Source: Hyaloscypha bicolor E (taxonomy: Eukaryota > Ascomycota > Leotiomycetes > Helotiales > Hyaloscyphaceae). Taken from it: a stretch of DNA of 64,000 nucleotides. The stretch spans positions 124,001 to 188,000 of the forward strand of contig NW_020194585.1 of NCBI RefSeq assembly GCF_002865645.1. The letters run 5' to 3'. The notes beneath the pieces are model-generated. The model was not told where the DNA came from. It did not search any database and saw only the letters and a program-made list of their open reading frames with translations. Of the stretch, positions 50,871-63,509 are shown one piece after another; within the stretch, counting starts at the first letter, position 1; every line of letters starts with the position of its first letter. A program made the position numbers and the translations under genes.

Positions 50871-51025
50871 CTAAGTCACATAGTAAAGGCCCCGGCCTTT
50901 TATATATAATATTTATATCCGAGATACTAGTCCACTTTGAGAAGGAAAATAATACGAAATTAGATAGATTAATGGCTTTTATAAAGCTCGGGAACGAGCT
51001 TATTCCGAAGGGAGAGGTAATATTA

Positions 51026-51297
51026 TGATTTCCAGATACCCGGTATCTGAAATACCTCGCCAGATACCAGATGCCTCCTAGATATATATAATGCGGCCGC
51101 CTTACTAGAGAAGTATACTTGAAATATACTAGAGATATTTAGAAGGCTAAGCCCCTTTGGGACTAGTATACTATAGGGTATATATATTCCCTTATAACCT
51201 CCTATATTCTAGTTTTCCCTTTCTTAGCTTTAAATCGTCTTTATAAGAGACCTTCTATCTTGCTTTCCAAGCCCTAAATACCGTACCCGTAATAGTA
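51026..51297 (+). repeat. 3' LTR of element C
   Basis: It keeps the TG start (51026) and several CA/TG/GC sites (GCGGCCGCC, CCAGATACCAGATGCC) that are mutated in the 5' copy. Confidence 0.92.
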
Positions 51298-53217
51298 ATA
51301 TTAAATACGGGTTAGTTAATAACTTATATACTTAATAAAGCTAAATAAAAGATTTATTATATAGCTATAAGTTTATTAATAAAAGCTAATTAGCTCTAGT
51401 AATTATTTAATATTATTTTAGAAATTATAGTAAAATATTACTAAATTAGGCAATTAATAATAATATTAATAATCTGTATTTTATTTATAAATTAATAGCT
51501 AATTATATAAAAGTAACTAAATTAATAAATAAAATTAATAAAGTCTTATATAAAGATTAAACTCGTTATTAAATATAGTTTATATTCTTTAGAATTATTA
51601 AATTATAAATAAAAATACAAGTGAAATAAAGAAGTTTTTAGATAATATTATAATATATATAAATTAAAGTATTATTATTACTTATTATATAAAAAAAAAT
51701 TAAATAAAATATAAAAAATAATTAATTATTATATAAAAAAAGTATTATCTCTAAGATATTATTTATATTATATTATAGTAATATAATCTTTCTTGAAAAA
51801 TGTAAACTTTTTATTAATAATAAATAATTATATAATATAATAAGTTTTCTATAATTATTAATATTTATAAGATTATAAAATAAAAAGTATTTTTATTTCT
51901 TATTAAAAATAATAATAGTTTTAAGTAAGAATTCTAAAATAAATTTATTTAGAAATATATTATATAATATATTAAATAATATAATTTCTTTTATTTTTAA
52001 GATTATTAAATATGTAAATTTTATTAATAAAAATATAATAGCTTTAATTATTAAGGTATAAAATAATTATATAAGCTTTTTCTTAATTTAAAAGCTTTAT
52101 TTTACTTTAATTATATTATAAGTTATAAATCTCTATATATTTAACTCTAAGCCTTATTTTTTAAAGAATATTTAATAATATATTAAAATTAATTACTTTT
52201 TAATAAGTTTTAGTAATATATTTAATCTTAAGATATTTAGGTTAATAGTAATAATAAAGAACTAAAGAGAAAGAATTAGTTATATAAGAATAATTATATT
52301 TAAAATACTAGCTATAATAAAAAATTTACTAATTTCCTATTTTTATTTATTTATTAATATAAAAATAAATAAAAATATCTAGTTTTCTAAATAAATATAT
52401 TTATATATTATTAAATAGCCTTTATAATTTAATAAATATTTCGAGTCTTTTTATAAAATATATAATTCTATTAAATTCTTTTCTTATTATTTAATTTAAT
52501 AATAAAGGTAATACTTTAAATAAAAGCCTAGTCTTATAAATATTAAAAAGTTATATTAGAATTAGATATAATAATTTAATTTCCAGGTTATTATTAATTT
52601 ATAATAGAAATAGCTTTAATTAGTAAATTAGGAATATATTATTATTATTTTTAGTAATTAGAAATATAAAATATATATAATAAATAAAGATTTTAGATAT
52701 TTATAATATGATAAATAAATAGTTTTTAGTAATAATTATAATATAATCGAGTATTAATAAATATATATAATAACTAGCTATTTTAATTCTTTATTACTAG
52801 TTATACTTATTACTAAACTATTAAATATTAATATATATAATAAGATTAATATTATAGTTATATATAAATATAAATATTATAATATAAAGTAATATAACTA
52901 TAAAGTATATAATATTTCAATTACTAATTATATATTATAATTAGTAAAACTAGCTTATAAAGCTATAATTACTAAAGTGCCTTAGAAGTACTTATAGCTT
53001 AAAAGTTCTATACCTAAATTATAAGTTACTTATTTCTATAAAAGCGGGATTTATTAAAGCTATTAGCTTAAGTTCTATAAGAAGTTTTAGGAATTAAAAA
53101 ACAATTCTAGGATATATTTTTGCTAATATAGGAACTTAATTACTAAAGGGCCCTATAATACCTTTAAGTTCTAGTATTTAAGTACTATAATTACTAGACT
53201 AATAGTATAGTACTATT
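51298..53217. other. AT-rich sequence between element C and the split solo LTR
   Basis: RIP-mutated, no recognised domain. From about 52,970 a + strand stretch is coding-like with stops read through (Tyr/Lys/Phe-rich), perhaps a decayed host or element gene. Confidence 0.5.
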
Positions 53218-53599
53218 TATTAAACTAGCTTAATAATAAAGCTAAAGTTATATATATATAATATAAATTAAATAAAATATATAAAGGTAATAGGTAAAAA
53301 AATCCGTTTATTTTAATTTATTATTCAAATAAATATTTTTTCTAATAAACTTTATTAAAACTTTCTTTTTCTACTAATACTAATTAATTAATCTAATTTA
53401 ATTATATTATAGGCAAATATATTACTAATATTAATAAGGCCATTTTCTTGATTTACTTGCTTTATATTTACTAAGCTAAGGCTATATAAAGAACAAATTT
53501 ATTTAAATAAACTATTATAAATATTAAAAATGTAATTATTAAGGTTTAGATTTAATATAATAAGAAGGAATTATCTTTACCTATAATTAGAGAATAAAT

Positions 53600-54504
53600 A
53601 AAGCAAATCAGATAAAAGAAAGATTCTAGAAGGCTAGGAAAAGTTATAGATAAGGAAGAAATTTAGCTAATAGAAGCTTATATATTAAATAAAAGTTAAA
53701 GAAAAAAGCTTTAGTATATTATAATAAAAGAAGAAGACTTTTTTAATATTTATTATAGAATAATTAAGAAAAAGCTATATATCTATAGCCTTTACTAGTA
53801 GAAATTAATAAAGAAACTCGGTTTTATAGATATATAAAAAGCTTAATAACTTGAGATTATATTCTTATAAAAGAATTAGGGTATTATAAAATAGTAGAAA
53901 GTCATTTTTTCTAATAAGATAGTAATTATTATTTCTACTAAATATAATATATAAAATATCTTATAAATAATTAGGGAATTAGAGAAATATTATTCTAATT
54001 ATATTAAATAGTAATATAATAATTATATAGAAGTAATATTTTGGGTATACTTTATATATAATTATAAAGAGCCATATTATATTTACTATAAAGAAACAGA
54101 AGAGAAAAAAGAATTAAATTAAGTAGAAATAAATAGAATTAATAAAAAAGAAGTAAAGATAGAGTATTATATGGTATTTAATACTTAAGAGAAAGTAAAA
54201 GAGAAGAAATAGGACGAGAAGAAGCAAAAGTAGCTAAAGAAGTATATAAGTTAGAATATTTATTAGAAGAAAAATATATTTAAAAAAAGAGTATTATAAG
54301 GAGAAGTTAATAATTTATATTATATATATAAAGTTCTTGAGCCTTTACTAATTTTATTTTAGCAGGAACTTATAGTTTAATAATATAAACCAGATAAGTT
54401 TAAGTATAATATTCTTTCTTACGTTTTTTAGTAAGATAATACTTCTTTATATATAAATAAGTAGACTCAAAAAAGGCTTAAAAAGAAGGGTATTTCGGTA
54501 CTTA
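53600..54504 (+). pseudogene. 5' part of Tc1/mariner-type transposase, RIP-mutated
   Basis: Reading stops through, the + frame gives DDE-transposase-like stretches ending in a charged Glu/Lys-rich linker (VIFWVYFIYNYKEPYYIYY, ETEEKKELN). It is cut at 54,504 by element D and resumes at 62,333. Confidence 0.65.
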
Positions 54505-54802
54505 TATAATGTATACAGGGTCGCACGTGACTTAAGGGCATATAACGAACCTTGGATATTACGGGTATTAATCAGGGAAATCGGCGGCCCTTTAATATCC
54601 TAACTAACTACTATTTATATTATATATATTAGGCTTATAAATTACTAATTATATATATGCCATTAGGGCCTCTTATTTAGAGGAGGCTTCCCTGAACCTT
54701 ATAGGAGAAATAGAGATTAGTTCTATACTAAATTTAATACTATAGTTTCATAATATACTAATTCATTCTATTATCTTATTACCTACTAATAAATACCTTA
54801 TA
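54505..54802 (+). repeat. 5' LTR of element D (RIP-mutated)
   Basis: It aligns with 62037-62332 over its full length. Nearly all differences replace CA/TG of the 3' copy by TA. Confidence 0.93.
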
Positions 54803-57129
54803 AGCTAATCTCTCTACCCTTAAAGAAAGTAGTTTAATAAGTAATTATATCTCGGAATCTATGAAATATATAACCCCTCGCCGGAGCTATTCCTATAGAG
54901 GAAGTCGACCAGATTAATCCCGATATAAGTAATAGTAAAGGCTCATCTAATACTTTTAATAGGGCCCCTTAAGAGCCTCTAAGAGCTAGTAATAATAACA
55001 GAAATAATCCCGGTAATAATTAAGATACCGAGATTAATACCCAAGTTACTACTGCCTAAGCTATAAAATAGGGCTTATATACTAAAGTTAAAGCGCTCTA
55101 ATAAAAGCAAGAATTAATAGATATAATTAACTAGTATATCCTATAGTTAGAGTAATATAAGAATACCCTCAGGAATATCTTATAGTTTACTATATCTTAT
55201 AGAAACTCTATTTATAAATCTATTCCCTCTTCCTTAGTAATTCCTACTAGAGAACTTCCTAAAATAGAATTAGAACCTACTTCTTTTCCTAATATAATAA
55301 GCTTTAAGAGTAATCTTAATACTATTTATTAGGAGCTACTATATAATATCCTAAAGATATATTTGAACTAAGAAAAGCTTTTTAAAATCCGGATATCTGA
55401 TTTATATTATAGAAAGTTCCTTAAGAAATAGAGAATATTTATATTTTCCTAGAAAATAGTCTTTAGGACCTAATCTTAGACTTATAATAGATACTCTTCT
55501 AGAATTAACTCTACTATAAGTACCCTTAGGAATAAATCTTATAATACTTAAAAAGCTATAATAAAGCAAAGCCTACTATTATATAAGATTTATTAGAAGT
55601 AATTTAAGGCCTATTTAGCTAATATACTCCAAGTACCTTAAATCCGTTAATAAGATGCCTTTAAGGAACTCCGAGATCTTTATTAGAAAAATAGTAAGAT
55701 AGTTACCGAGTTATATACTCGGATAATTAGTCTCAAAGTTAACTAGGACTTATATCCTAAACAGGACCGGGTCCGGACTCTTAATACTACTTTATTTAAC
55801 TATAAGACTTATTAGATATTTATATCTATTCTTTCAGGAAATAAGGCAATATCTATTTCCAAGTAGCTTAAGAAAGCTTAGAAAGCAGAATATACTACTT
55901 ATCCCAAATTAAGGAAAGTAAAGGCGGGAAAATCTAGTAAGAGTAATTCTGCTCCTAAGAACTCTGACTTAGTAAATTCTAATTCGTAAGGCTATTAAAA
56001 AAGAAAGAATAAGTTCCGAAAATCATATAAGAAACCCTTAGGTAATACTTTAGCCTTTTTAAGGCCTTAATAAAGTACTAGTTCTATTTTAGGTATAGTT
56101 TATTAGACTTATAAATAGAAAGAATACTTCTCAGGAAGTATAAAGTATTTCAAGTATACTAAATAGGCTTAGTAGAACCCTAATAAGGCCAAAATCATAG
56201 AAAAGTTAAGGTATTTATAAAAGCAAGTTAATACTATTACTATAGAGAAGTACTTTAGAGAAGATCCTCCTAAGAAATAAGGAAAAGGGAAGGCCAAATC
56301 TTGAATATTAATAATTTTGGCTATAATAAAAAAGATATATTACTTTATATAATTATTTAAGCAAGATTAATATAGCCAGAAATAGGTACTTTAGAGATAT
56401 ATAGTAAACTCGGTAATACCGGATTAGACTATAACTTCCTTAATAATAATTAGACTTAAAACCGGGGCTTTATTACCTTAGCTAAATATAACTAAGGGTT
56501 TATAACCTTTTATAGAAATAGATTTAAGGTCTATTAAGCCTATAATTTTAAGGTATTTATTATAAATAATTATAGTAAGATATATTCTTTTAAGCTCCGG
56601 TTCTATAAATATAAGAATATTAGCTCTTATAGCCTTATTTTTAGTATAGAATTTTATAAAATAACTCTTATATAATATATAAACTATATTAAGAAATAAT
56701 AGGTATATATACCTATATAGCCTAATAATATTAAGATCCTAATACTAAAAGAGTTTAGTAAGGAGCTTAACTAGTACCCTAAGCTAGTACCTCAAGTTTT
56801 ATTCTTAATAAAAGGCAAATATAACTATTTTAGATAGTAGGCTTTATATATTTATAATAGTTATTAGATCTCTGCTTTATTATATAATTCTAGTAATATT
56901 AAATAGGAGTTTTTAATATAGTAAATTAATACCCTCTAGAAAAAAGCCTTAGAGATATCTATTTATCTCTAGAATAATAAATATAAAGACTTTTTAGAGG
57001 TTTTTAACCCTAATAAAGCTTCGGAACTTCCTAATCTTAGTAGTATTAAATACTTTATTAATATAAATAATATAGTCTTATACGGGCCTTTATATAATCT
57101 ATTATAGACCTAACTAAAAGTATTATATT

Positions 57130-60100
57130 TATATTTATAGGATATGCTTTATAAATATTAGATAAGGCCTAGTAAAAGCCTAGTAAAAGCGCCTATTCTT
57201 TTTATTCCTAAAAAAGATAAAGGGCTATATTTTTATATTAATTATTATAGACTTAATTAAGTTATAATTAAGAATTAGTATCCGCTTTCTCTTATTAATA
57301 AGACTCTTAACCGGCTCCAAGAAGCCAAGATCTTTATAAAGCTAGATCTCAAGAATATATATTATTAGGTAAGAATTTATAAAGAATACAAATAGAAAAT
57401 GGCTTTTAGGACCTACTATAGCTATTTTAAATATCTTATAATATCTTTTAGACTAGCTAATATACTAGCTATATTTCAAGTATATATTAATACTATATTT
57501 ATAAGACTTCTGAATTATTTTATAATTATTTATTTAGATAATATTTTTATTTACTTCCGAAATAAAAATAAATACTATAATTATATTTACTAGATATTTA
57601 CTAGGCTATATAAAAATAACCTGTTTTATAAACTTAATAAATACGAGTTTAATATTAAGGAAGTCAAATTTCTGGGCTTTCTTATTAAAATAAAAGGTAT
57701 TTATACGGATTCTAAACAGGTCTATAATATTATTAAATAGCTAGAACCAAAATTATTCTATAATATTCAAGTATTTCTTAGATTTACTAATTTCTATTAT
57801 AGGTTTATTTACTATTACTCTCAGGTAACTATAGGCTTAATAGATCTCTTGAAAAAAATAGAAAAGGACCGGAAATCCGGTCTCTTTATATAAATAGATA
57901 AAGCGGCTAAAAGCTTTAAGACTTTAAAAAAAGCTTTTACTATAATACCTATTCTAGTTTATTTTAATCTTTCTAAGAATATTTATATTAAAACTAATAT
58001 ATTAAAATTCGTAATTACTAGTACTATTTTATAATAAGTTAATTTTAGTAATAGCCCGAAAAAATACTAGTATCTAGTAGTATTCTGGTTCCGGAAACTT
58101 TCCGGAGCCAAACATAACTATAATACCTATAATAAGAAGCTACTTATAATTATTAAAGCCTTTAAGTATTAGTACTATTACCTTAAAGGGTCCAGATTTA
58201 TAATTAAGGTTATTATAGACTATAATAACCTCTAATACTTTATAGAAATAAAGTATCTAAAGAGCTATTAAGTATATTAGGTAATATATCTTATAATATA
58301 TGATTTTAATATTATTTACTATAAAGATGCCTTAAACCTAGTAGATAGACCTAGTAAAAGACCTAATTATAAAGAAGGTCCTATTAATATAACTTGGCTT
58401 CTGACCTTTTAGAATAAGTTAAAGAAAGCTTTTATAATTATGATTTAGAGGTCCTTATAAATATCTAAAGAATCTTCTTTTTAAAATAAGTATTATTTAA
58501 TACTTACTATATTTATAGTAACTAAGAAGAAATATTTATTATAAGATAAGTAAATAAATTATTTTATAGATTTCTTAACTATAGAATTAGTTAAGAAATA
58601 AGATATAGGGAAATGCCTTAAAGGCTCTGCTATTATAGCTAAGATAATAGGAGTATTTATAACTATATTACTTAATAAAACTAAAGATTTCTTGGTTTCC
58701 CGAGTTTTTGAATTAAATAATTATAAATATCTAATTTCCCGTATATAGATATATATAGCTACTAAAAGAGCTATAATACTAGCCCCTCTATCTAAATCTC
58801 TTCTAGATATTATCTAGGTAGCTTAGAGAAATAATTCTCAATATTAGAATATTATAAAGCAGAGGCTTAGTAAGAAAGATACTAAGGAAAAGAAAATCTG
58901 GAAAAATAATTCAGGCCTACTCAGGTACTATTCAAGAATTATTATATCTAATAATCCTGCTTTATATTAAGAAGTTATAAAGCTTTATTATAATAATCTA
59001 ATAGCCAGATACTATAAAATAGAGAAAACTCTCGAGCTTCTTAGAAGATCCTGGTATTAGGAAAATATAAAAGGAAATATTTATAATTATTATTAAGAAT
59101 ATAATATCTACTAGAGAGTTAAGGCAAAAAGGCATTTACTATATAATCTGCTTAGTAGTTTACTATAGCCTAAGAAACCCTGGGATAAAATCTCTATAGA
59201 TTTTATTATAGGTTTACTACTATATAAGAACCTGGCAGGAGATCCCAATTTTAATATAATTCTTATAGTTATTAACTAGTACTCTAAAATAGTAAGATAT
59301 ATTATATATTATAAGACTATTAATTTTCTAAAGCTTACTAAAATTATATAGGAATATGTTTTCTTAATCTTTAACTTCCCTAATAGAATTATTTCTAATT
59401 AAGAAATAGTATTTACTAGCTAGTTCTAGTTTGCTTTCTGCTTTTATTTAATATATAAATAGTATTTAAATATAGCTTATTATTCTTAGATAAATAATTA
59501 AATAGAAAAATAGAACCAGGCCCTAGAATACTATCTAAGATATTATTATAATATTTAAAAGAATAACTAGTTTAAGAAATTATCTTTTATGAAATTTATA
59601 TATAATAACTTAAAATATTAGGTTTTATAGAATATATCTTTTTATATATATTACGGATATTACTCTTAACTTCTATAAAATCCTAAGAACAGGATTATAA
59701 GAGAGGTACTAGCTATATATAGGAGGCTAGAAATCCTTAAAGCAAAGTAGAAAAAGCTTAAGAATTTATAATATTATATATAAAATAACTAAGAAACCTA
59801 CTATAATAGGTACTAGTTAGCTAAATACTATTCTAAAGAAGCCTAGATAATACTATTAATAAGAAATATTAAACTTAAAACAAGAAAGCTTAAGCTAAAA
59901 TTTATAGGTCTATTTAGGATTCTTAAATATATTAGTAATTTAGTATATAAGTTAAAACTACTAAGTATATATAATTATTTATATCTAACTTTCTATATTT
60001 CTTTTCTTAAAGAATATATAGTAAAAAAGGATTAGGAGCTATACTTATATCTTTCTAGAGAACTTCCGGAATTAGTAAATAATAATAAAGAATAAGAATA

Positions 60101-60250
60101 GAAAATAGAAGCTATTATTAATTACTAATAAGATAATAAAAGCAAGAAGTAATAGTATTTAATTAAATAAAAAGCCTGGCCTAAAGATTATAATACCTAG
60201 TTACTTACTTTCCCTAACCTTAAAAATTCTAAGGAACTTCTAAAATTATA
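57130..60250 (+). pseudogene. pol remains of element D (RT to chromodomain)
   Basis: One frame of 64 codons (57,399-57,593) happens to be free of stops and spans the RT catalytic region, with the box reading YLDNIF. The rest needs stops read through. Integrase landmarks PWDKISIDFIIGLL and NRIISNWEIVFTSWFW lie at about 59,170-59,430. It cannot be expressed. Confidence 0.85.
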
Positions 60251-60259
60251 TAACTAAAA

Positions 60260-62036
60260 CTATAGCTTAGAATCCAAAACTATCTTTTAATAATCTCTTA
60301 AGATTAAAAAGAATTCTGAATTATTAAGAAAAAGGCTATTTAAAAGAAAGAAAGAACCTAAATAGCCAAGAAAAGGCCCGGAATAATAATAGAAATACTT
60401 TTTCCCTAGGTTTTTTTATTTATAAAGATTTTCCAGGGTTTTATTAAGGCTTATAAGAATTATATTTAAATTATTAGAAAAAAGATTTAGAATTAAGAAA
60501 GATTTATTATAAGTAAACTAGCTATAGGTATCTTAAATAAATAAACTCTAATTCCTATAAATTTCTAATTTCTAAAATAAGAATATTAAATACCGGCCCT
60601 ATTTAGAACTTAATAAAAAATCGGCTAATATTCTCCGGAATTTACTTATCTCTTAATAGGATATAGTTATACTATAATAATATTAGTATTAAGAATATTA
60701 AGAGAAGTAAATAAGGAACTTATAATTACTATATATATCTTATAGAAAGCCTGAACTTCTAAAGTCAGGTCCCGAATAACTATAAGTATTATATTATTAG
60801 TATTTAAAGTACTAGTAGTAAACTACTTAGTAATCTCGGTAGTAATCTCGGTAATAAGATTAATGCCTTAAAAGTAAACTTTATAGTATTTCTTTAAGAA
60901 ATTAGTAAGTACTTAAATATATTAGAAAGAACTTATTTTTAGGATATTAACCCAAATAGTATTATTTTCTGCCTTATTAAGACGGAAAGAAGAATTCTAA
61001 AGCTTATTAGTATCCTTCTAGTCTTTAAAAATCCAATTAATAGTATTATTTATATTAGTATAATACTATTTAGAATATTCTTTAAGAAATTTCTTAAAGA
61101 TTATAATAGTATCTTCTCAGAACTAGTAAGCCTCTAATAAGTAGCGAGAAATCTGAAATTGCATTAGCTTTAATAGATATTAAAGCTAAAGAACTTACTA
61201 ATATATAAGACTCAGAACCCTTATTATAACGGTTATAATTCTTCTTGCTAGGTACTATAGTATATAAGGTAAAGGAATTAATAAGTAAATATTTGAAGTA
61301 TTTCAAGTATCTACTAGTAATAGAAAAGAAAGCTACGAGATTATCTTTATACTTATAATTATATTAGCAGATAATAAAGCTAGAAAAAGATATTATAAAA
61401 TTAATTAAAAATAATTAAAGAAGACTTAGAAAAGGGCAGAAGAAAAGGCTAGAAGGCAATAATAGAAGAAGTTATTATATATATAGTTATTAGAAAGAAA
61501 GAAAGTATATAGTAATACAAAGAGGTCCTTTTATAAAGATAGAGAGCCACCTGGATTAACTACTAGTTTTCGTACTAGTCCTAATCGGAATTTAGTATAA
61601 CTAATTAATATATACTCCCAGAAGCCCGCAAATAATCTTCAGGACCTCAGAAATATTCATATAGGTTTCTTATATAAATATTTATTAAATTCTTTCTATA
61701 TAGCTATTCAGATTATTCTAATACGAGATCTGACAGGTAGTATTAATTTCGTGGGATAGCGCCTTGGCACTTTGGATCAAGCTAATTAGAATACTCAGAT
61801 CCCAAACAAAATTACAATTACCGGCTAGCCCCTATACCTGGAATATAATTACCCTTCCTTCTCGCTTACTCAGCCCTAATCTAATTAGATGATTTTTATG
61901 TCCATTATCCAGATCACATTAGCAAAACCACCTCCCAAGATACTAGAAGTTTACGTTAATTAAATAAATAATCAATTAAATATTTACCAGGATTAATAGA
62001 TCTTGGAAACAAGATCCTAGGAGGGGGGTATAGTTA
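60260..62036 (+). other. Long segment between chromodomain and 3' LTR of element D
   Basis: 1.8 kb, partly coding-like on the + strand with stops read through (for example about 60,900-61,250), with a small direct repeat AGTAATCTCGGT near 60,828-60,862. No domain is recognised. Element A has a comparable extra segment, element C does not. Confidence 0.5.
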
Positions 62037-62332
62037 TGATATGTATAGGGTCGCACGTGACTTAAAGGCATGTAACGAACCTCGGATATCGCGGGTATTA
62101 ATTAGGGAGATCGGCGGCCCTTTAATATCCCAACTAACCACTATTTATATCATATGCATTAGGCTTATAAATCACTAATTATATGTATGCCATCGGGGCC
62201 TCCTATTTAGAGGGGGCTTCCCTGGACCTCACAGGAGGGACAGAGATTAGTTCTGTACTGAATTTAACACTGTGGTTTCACAACACACTGATTCATTCTA
62301 TTGTCTTATTGCCTACCAACAAACACCTCACA
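62037..62332 (+). repeat. 3' LTR of element D (little mutated)
   Basis: Starts TGATATGTATAGGG and ends CACCTCACA. CA and TG are frequent, in sharp contrast to the 5' LTR. Confidence 0.94.
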
Positions 62333-62730
62333 ACTTGAGTATATTAGGAACTCTCCAGAAATGAATATAATAGAGGGGGTTTGGATGCCTCTAAGGATAG
62401 TAATTACCAAGGAGTAGGATGCCCCTTATATAATAGAATGAACTAATTATATGTGGAGAGCTAAATGGGACAAGTTCCTACAAGATCGGATATGTGGTTT
62501 GGTTATACGGCGGGCTGCAATAAATAATCTTATTATCCGTTCAGCTGCCACCAGGTGCGCCCTGGCCCGTGCACGTTTAGGCGAACCCGATCTACAAATC
62601 ATATCGTTAGAATCCTTGATTTAAAGCCTCCAATTCGCTACAATTTTGCGGTATATTTGATTACGGAAAGGCGCACCTGGTGGCAGCTAAACGGATAGAG
62701 TTTGAAGGAGGGAATGAATTTCATGGATAA
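62333..62730 (+). pseudogene. 3' part of Tc1/mariner-type transposase
   Basis: It resumes after element D with NSPEMNIIEGVWMPLRIVI, the D-x-N-x-I-E-type catalytic motif with Asp changed, then TNYMWRAKWDKFLQDR and RRAAINNLI. Two in-frame stops (TAG, TGA) replace Trp-like positions. A MITE interrupts it at 62536-62695. The end EGGNEFHG and the stop at 62728-62730 follow the MITE, shifted by one base. Confidence 0.85.
62536..62695. mobile_element. 160-bp MITE inside the transposase remnant
   Basis: Its inverted ends TCCGTTCAGCTGCCACCAGG and the reverse complement TCCGTTTAGCTGCCACCAGG agree at 25 of 26 positions. TA flanks both sides (62534-62535 and 62696-62697). It is not RIP-mutated. It has no coding content. 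Confidence 0.88.
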
Positions 62731-63132
62731 TACTTCTGTTTTGGTGTGGTTTACTATAGTAGGGGGGGTCACTTTGGTGGGGTAAATTCGCTTGCGCAAC
62801 CAGTAAAAAGTGGACGGATTTTTTCGCCCGTCGCCTTCGTACTGAATTGACTGCTGTTCTATAGTGGTAAGTAGCCTGTTTATATAGCCCTGAGCCCCCT
62901 AAGTCACATGCACTAAACCCCTAAACCAGAGAGCCTTATACTGAGCCATTCAACCTCAGCTGAACCGATTTAGCCTCACAGGGCATATTATGCCCTGAAT
63001 CAACCTTACAGGGCATAATCTACTCAGTAACAAGCCTATGGCTTAAGCCCCATTAATGCACAGCCCCTAAGGCTCTGTTCCAGGGCTTACTAAGCCTATT
63101 AGGGGCCTCAGGCCCCTAATTTCAACACTATC

Positions 63133-63509
63133 TACGGGCACTACAGGGCACATACGCTGAAGTCGCACGACTTTATGCCGCAATATTCGTAGCCGATTTC
63201 GCACCAAAAATTAGTGTATATTAAGTCACGAATATATAGCGAGAACTCACTGCCGATCTCCAAATAGTGGGATATTCTTATATTTGATAACTCCTGATTA
63301 TAGTACATCGGGCCGATGCAAATCTGGACTCGAATACTAACAAAATCGCTGTATCTTGAATCAAGACGTCATATAAACGATGAGAACTGCGGGGACACTG
63401 TCAAGGCTCTGAAACATGCTTCACCGCCTTCTTATCAATCTGAAACCTTACGTTCGATCCAACTGTCCGGAGACATTTCAGTTAATGCAAGTGCGATCGG
63501 GTGTAAATG
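63133..63509. other. Right flank of the island, no gene seen
   Basis: Normal base composition. The frame at 63,316-63,516 shows no domain and overlaps the end of the esterase remnant in the other direction. Confidence 0.5.

Larger units (their letters stand above)
44595..51297 (+). mobile_element. LTR retrotransposon C (Ty3/Gypsy chromovirus), RIP-mutated
   Basis: LTRs at 44595-44866 and 51026-51297 are both 272 bp. The right one begins TGATTTCCAGATACCCGG; the left begins TAATTCCCAGATACCCGG. Reading stops through, the + strand order is gag (45.4-46.5 kb), zinc knuckle at about 46,530-46,575 with Cys/His as Tyr, protease, RT (47.85-48.45 kb; KLDIYWAFYYIAI and YLNNILIYL), RNase H, integrase (49.45-50.2 kb) and a chromodomain at about 50,640-50,870 close to the 3' LTR. 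TATTA occurs at both outer edges but one base out of register on the right, so the target duplication is doubtful. Confidence 0.92.
54505..62332 (+). mobile_element. LTR retrotransposon D (Ty3/Gypsy chromovirus) inside the transposase gene
   Basis: LTRs lie at 54505-54802 and 62037-62332. The target duplication is ACTTA (54500-54504, mutated) / ACTTG (62333-62337). A polypurine tract (GGAGGGGGG, about 62,020-62,028) precedes the 3' LTR. Reading stops through, the + strand has gag (55.1-56.3 kb), RT at 57.1-57.75 kb (KLDLKNIYYWVRI, YLDNIFIYF), RNase H, integrase (59.1-59.65 kb) and a chromodomain at about 60,090-60,250 (YLIKWKAWPKDYNTWLL). About 1.8 kb then separates the chromodomain from the 3' LTR. 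Confidence 0.92.
53282..62839 (+). mobile_element. Tc1/mariner-type transposon, itself split by element D and a MITE
   Basis: The left end (53282, TAAAGGTAATAGGTAAAAAA) matches the reverse complement of the right end (CGAAGGCGACGGGCGAAAAA) with only C->T/G->A differences, and the match runs on for over 50 bp through AATCCGT. TA flanks both ends (53280-53281 and 62840-62841). Without element D and the MITE its length is about 1.56 kb, normal for the family. Confidence 0.85.
53218..63127 (-). repeat. Solo LTR (minus orientation) split by later insertions: 53218-53279 and 62840-63127
   Basis: The right part, read in reverse, starts TGTTGAAATTAGGGGCCT like the solo LTR at 29330 and follows it to TTCAGTA. 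The left part matches the remaining end of that LTR in reverse after C->T/G->A changes (TATTAAACTAGC for TGTTGAACTAGC). CTATT (53213-53217) and CTATC (63128-63132) are the likely target duplication with one transition. Together about 350 bp; it has an extra ~70 bp compared with the copy at 29330. Confidence 0.85.

Noticed and set aside
61094..61306. 70-codon minus-strand frame inside element D
   Set aside because: No domain; it opposes the element's coding strand and lies in RIP-mutated sequence.
63440..63460. tRNA-like T-arm (GTTCGATCC)
   Set aside because: No acceptor stem or anticodon arm can be paired around it; no tRNA was found anywhere in the window.
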